From the NCBI GenBank assembly GCA_030615805.1, contig JAUWYN010000028.1:1-11188 (forward strand): a stretch of DNA of 11,188 nucleotides. The letters run 5' to 3'. Below are positions 10,778 through 11,188 of this stretch, piece after piece. A program made the translations under genes and the position numbers. The notes below the pieces were generated by a model. That model searched no databases, was not told the DNA's origin, and saw only the letters and a program-made list of their open reading frames with translations. This stretch comes from Hadesarchaea archaeon. GTDB taxonomy: Archaea > Hadarchaeota > Hadarchaeia > Hadarchaeales > Hadarchaeaceae. Every line of letters starts with the position of its first letter. Position 1 is the stretch's first letter.

Positions 10778-11188
10778 CTGGATCGGCTTAAACACATCGC
10801 TGCGGAGCTCAAAGAGCATGCACCTTTCACCGCCTTTGGGGCGGGCGTGGGGGTAGTCGTGATGGTCGCTGTGTCCCTGGCCGAGCTCGACCCAGATATC
10901 TCTCAACATACCTTCCACATCCTGCACCCCGCCCACATGCTACTTAGCGCGACCGTGACCGCCGCGATGTTTAGGCGGCACAGGGGGGGCATCGGGGCCT
11001 CGATAGCCGTCGGACTCGTGGGGGCGGCTGGGATATGCGCGATAAGTGACATAGTGTTCCCCTACGTGGGAGGTACGCTACTTGGAGCCACCATGACCTT
11101 ACACGTATGCATTTTAGAACACCCGTGGCTCGTGATCCTACCTGGGCTCGTCGGCGCGACAATCGGCACTTTGACGGGGCGCTGGACC
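10778..11188 (+). CDS. Polytopic membrane protein with HxxHxxHxxH array, probable CTG start (truncated by window end)
   Basis: An open frame runs from 10757 to the window edge. The protein-like part reads DRLKHIAAELKEHAPFTAFG and continues for 137 codons, with no stop seen. It has about five hydrophobic segments (near residues 17-37, 52-65, 72-94, 97-113, 117-134). Polar residues are striking: H44, H47, H50 and H53 at three-residue spacing, then SDIVFPYVGG (D91) and HVCILEHP (H109, C111, H115). These suggest a metal-binding or metal-transport role. I recognise the pattern as that of an uncharacterised archaeal membrane protein but cannot name a family. No ATG, GTG or TTG lies in frame before the conserved start; CTG at 10778 has AAGGGG (10767-10772) five bases ahead. 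A GTG at 10847 is the only alternative nearby and would remove the first 23 residues. It lies 2 bases after the DUF364 gene. Confidence 0.7.
   Translation, partial: MDRLKHIAAELKEHAPFTAFGAGVGVVVMVAVSLAELDPDISQHTFHILHPAHMLLSATVTAAMFRRHRGGIGASIAVGLVGAAGICAISDIVFPYVGGTLLGATMTLHVCILEHPWLVILPGLVGATIGTLTGRWT

Overview
The window looks like a piece of an archaeal chromosome, most likely from an anaerobe. The evidence is archaeal-type TATA boxes (for example TTTATATA at 8033-8040), Shine-Dalgarno sequences of the GGAGGTGAT type directly before many genes, frequent TTG/GTG starts, and gene families typical of anaerobic archaea: MinD-type ATPases with inserted ferredoxins, NifX-like proteins, COG1237 beta-lactamase-fold proteins, DUF364 and DUF89. 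The lineage cannot be fixed from the sequence; an uncultured euryarchaeal or Hadarchaeota-like group is only a guess.

Left block (1-3928, + strand, GC-rich). The tail of a metallo-beta-lactamase-fold gene is followed by a promoter region with a 22-bp-phased direct repeat. After it comes a tight operon: a Pro/Tyr/Met-rich small protein with a C-terminal helix (DUF5320-like), a single-domain NifX-like protein, a protein with two NifX-like domains, two consecutive MinD-type ATPases each carrying two [4Fe-4S] ferredoxin motifs, and a small zinc-ribbon protein. This gene set resembles the 'orange protein' (ORP) locus of Desulfovibrio, which pairs NifX-like metal-cluster proteins with two MinD/ferredoxin ATPases and an Mrp-type ATPase.

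Middle block (3929-7995). A ZIP-family metal transporter and a DUF89 metal-dependent phosphatase (both AT-rich) precede a GC-rich fusion of NAD(P)H-hydrate epimerase with DUF523 (the TudS 2-thiouracil desulfurase family). Convergent to it are TrmO (tRNA t6A37 methyltransferase) and a second COG1237 metallo-beta-lactamase-fold protein, overlapping by 4 bp. Several of these families act in metabolite repair or in tRNA and thio-nucleoside chemistry.

Right block (8033-11188, + strand). A divergent TATA element starts two tandem DUF5320-like genes with nearly identical C-terminal helices. They are followed by an Mrp/NBP35-type Fe-S carrier ATPase, a DUF364 'heavy-metal chelation' protein, and a truncated polytopic membrane protein with an HxxHxxHxxH array. 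This block supplies the Mrp-type ATPase missing from the left block.

A motif TTGTGCWATYGC occurs twice before the left operon and once just before the Mrp gene. The two separated halves may therefore form one regulon for assembly of a metal-sulfur centre; this is inference.
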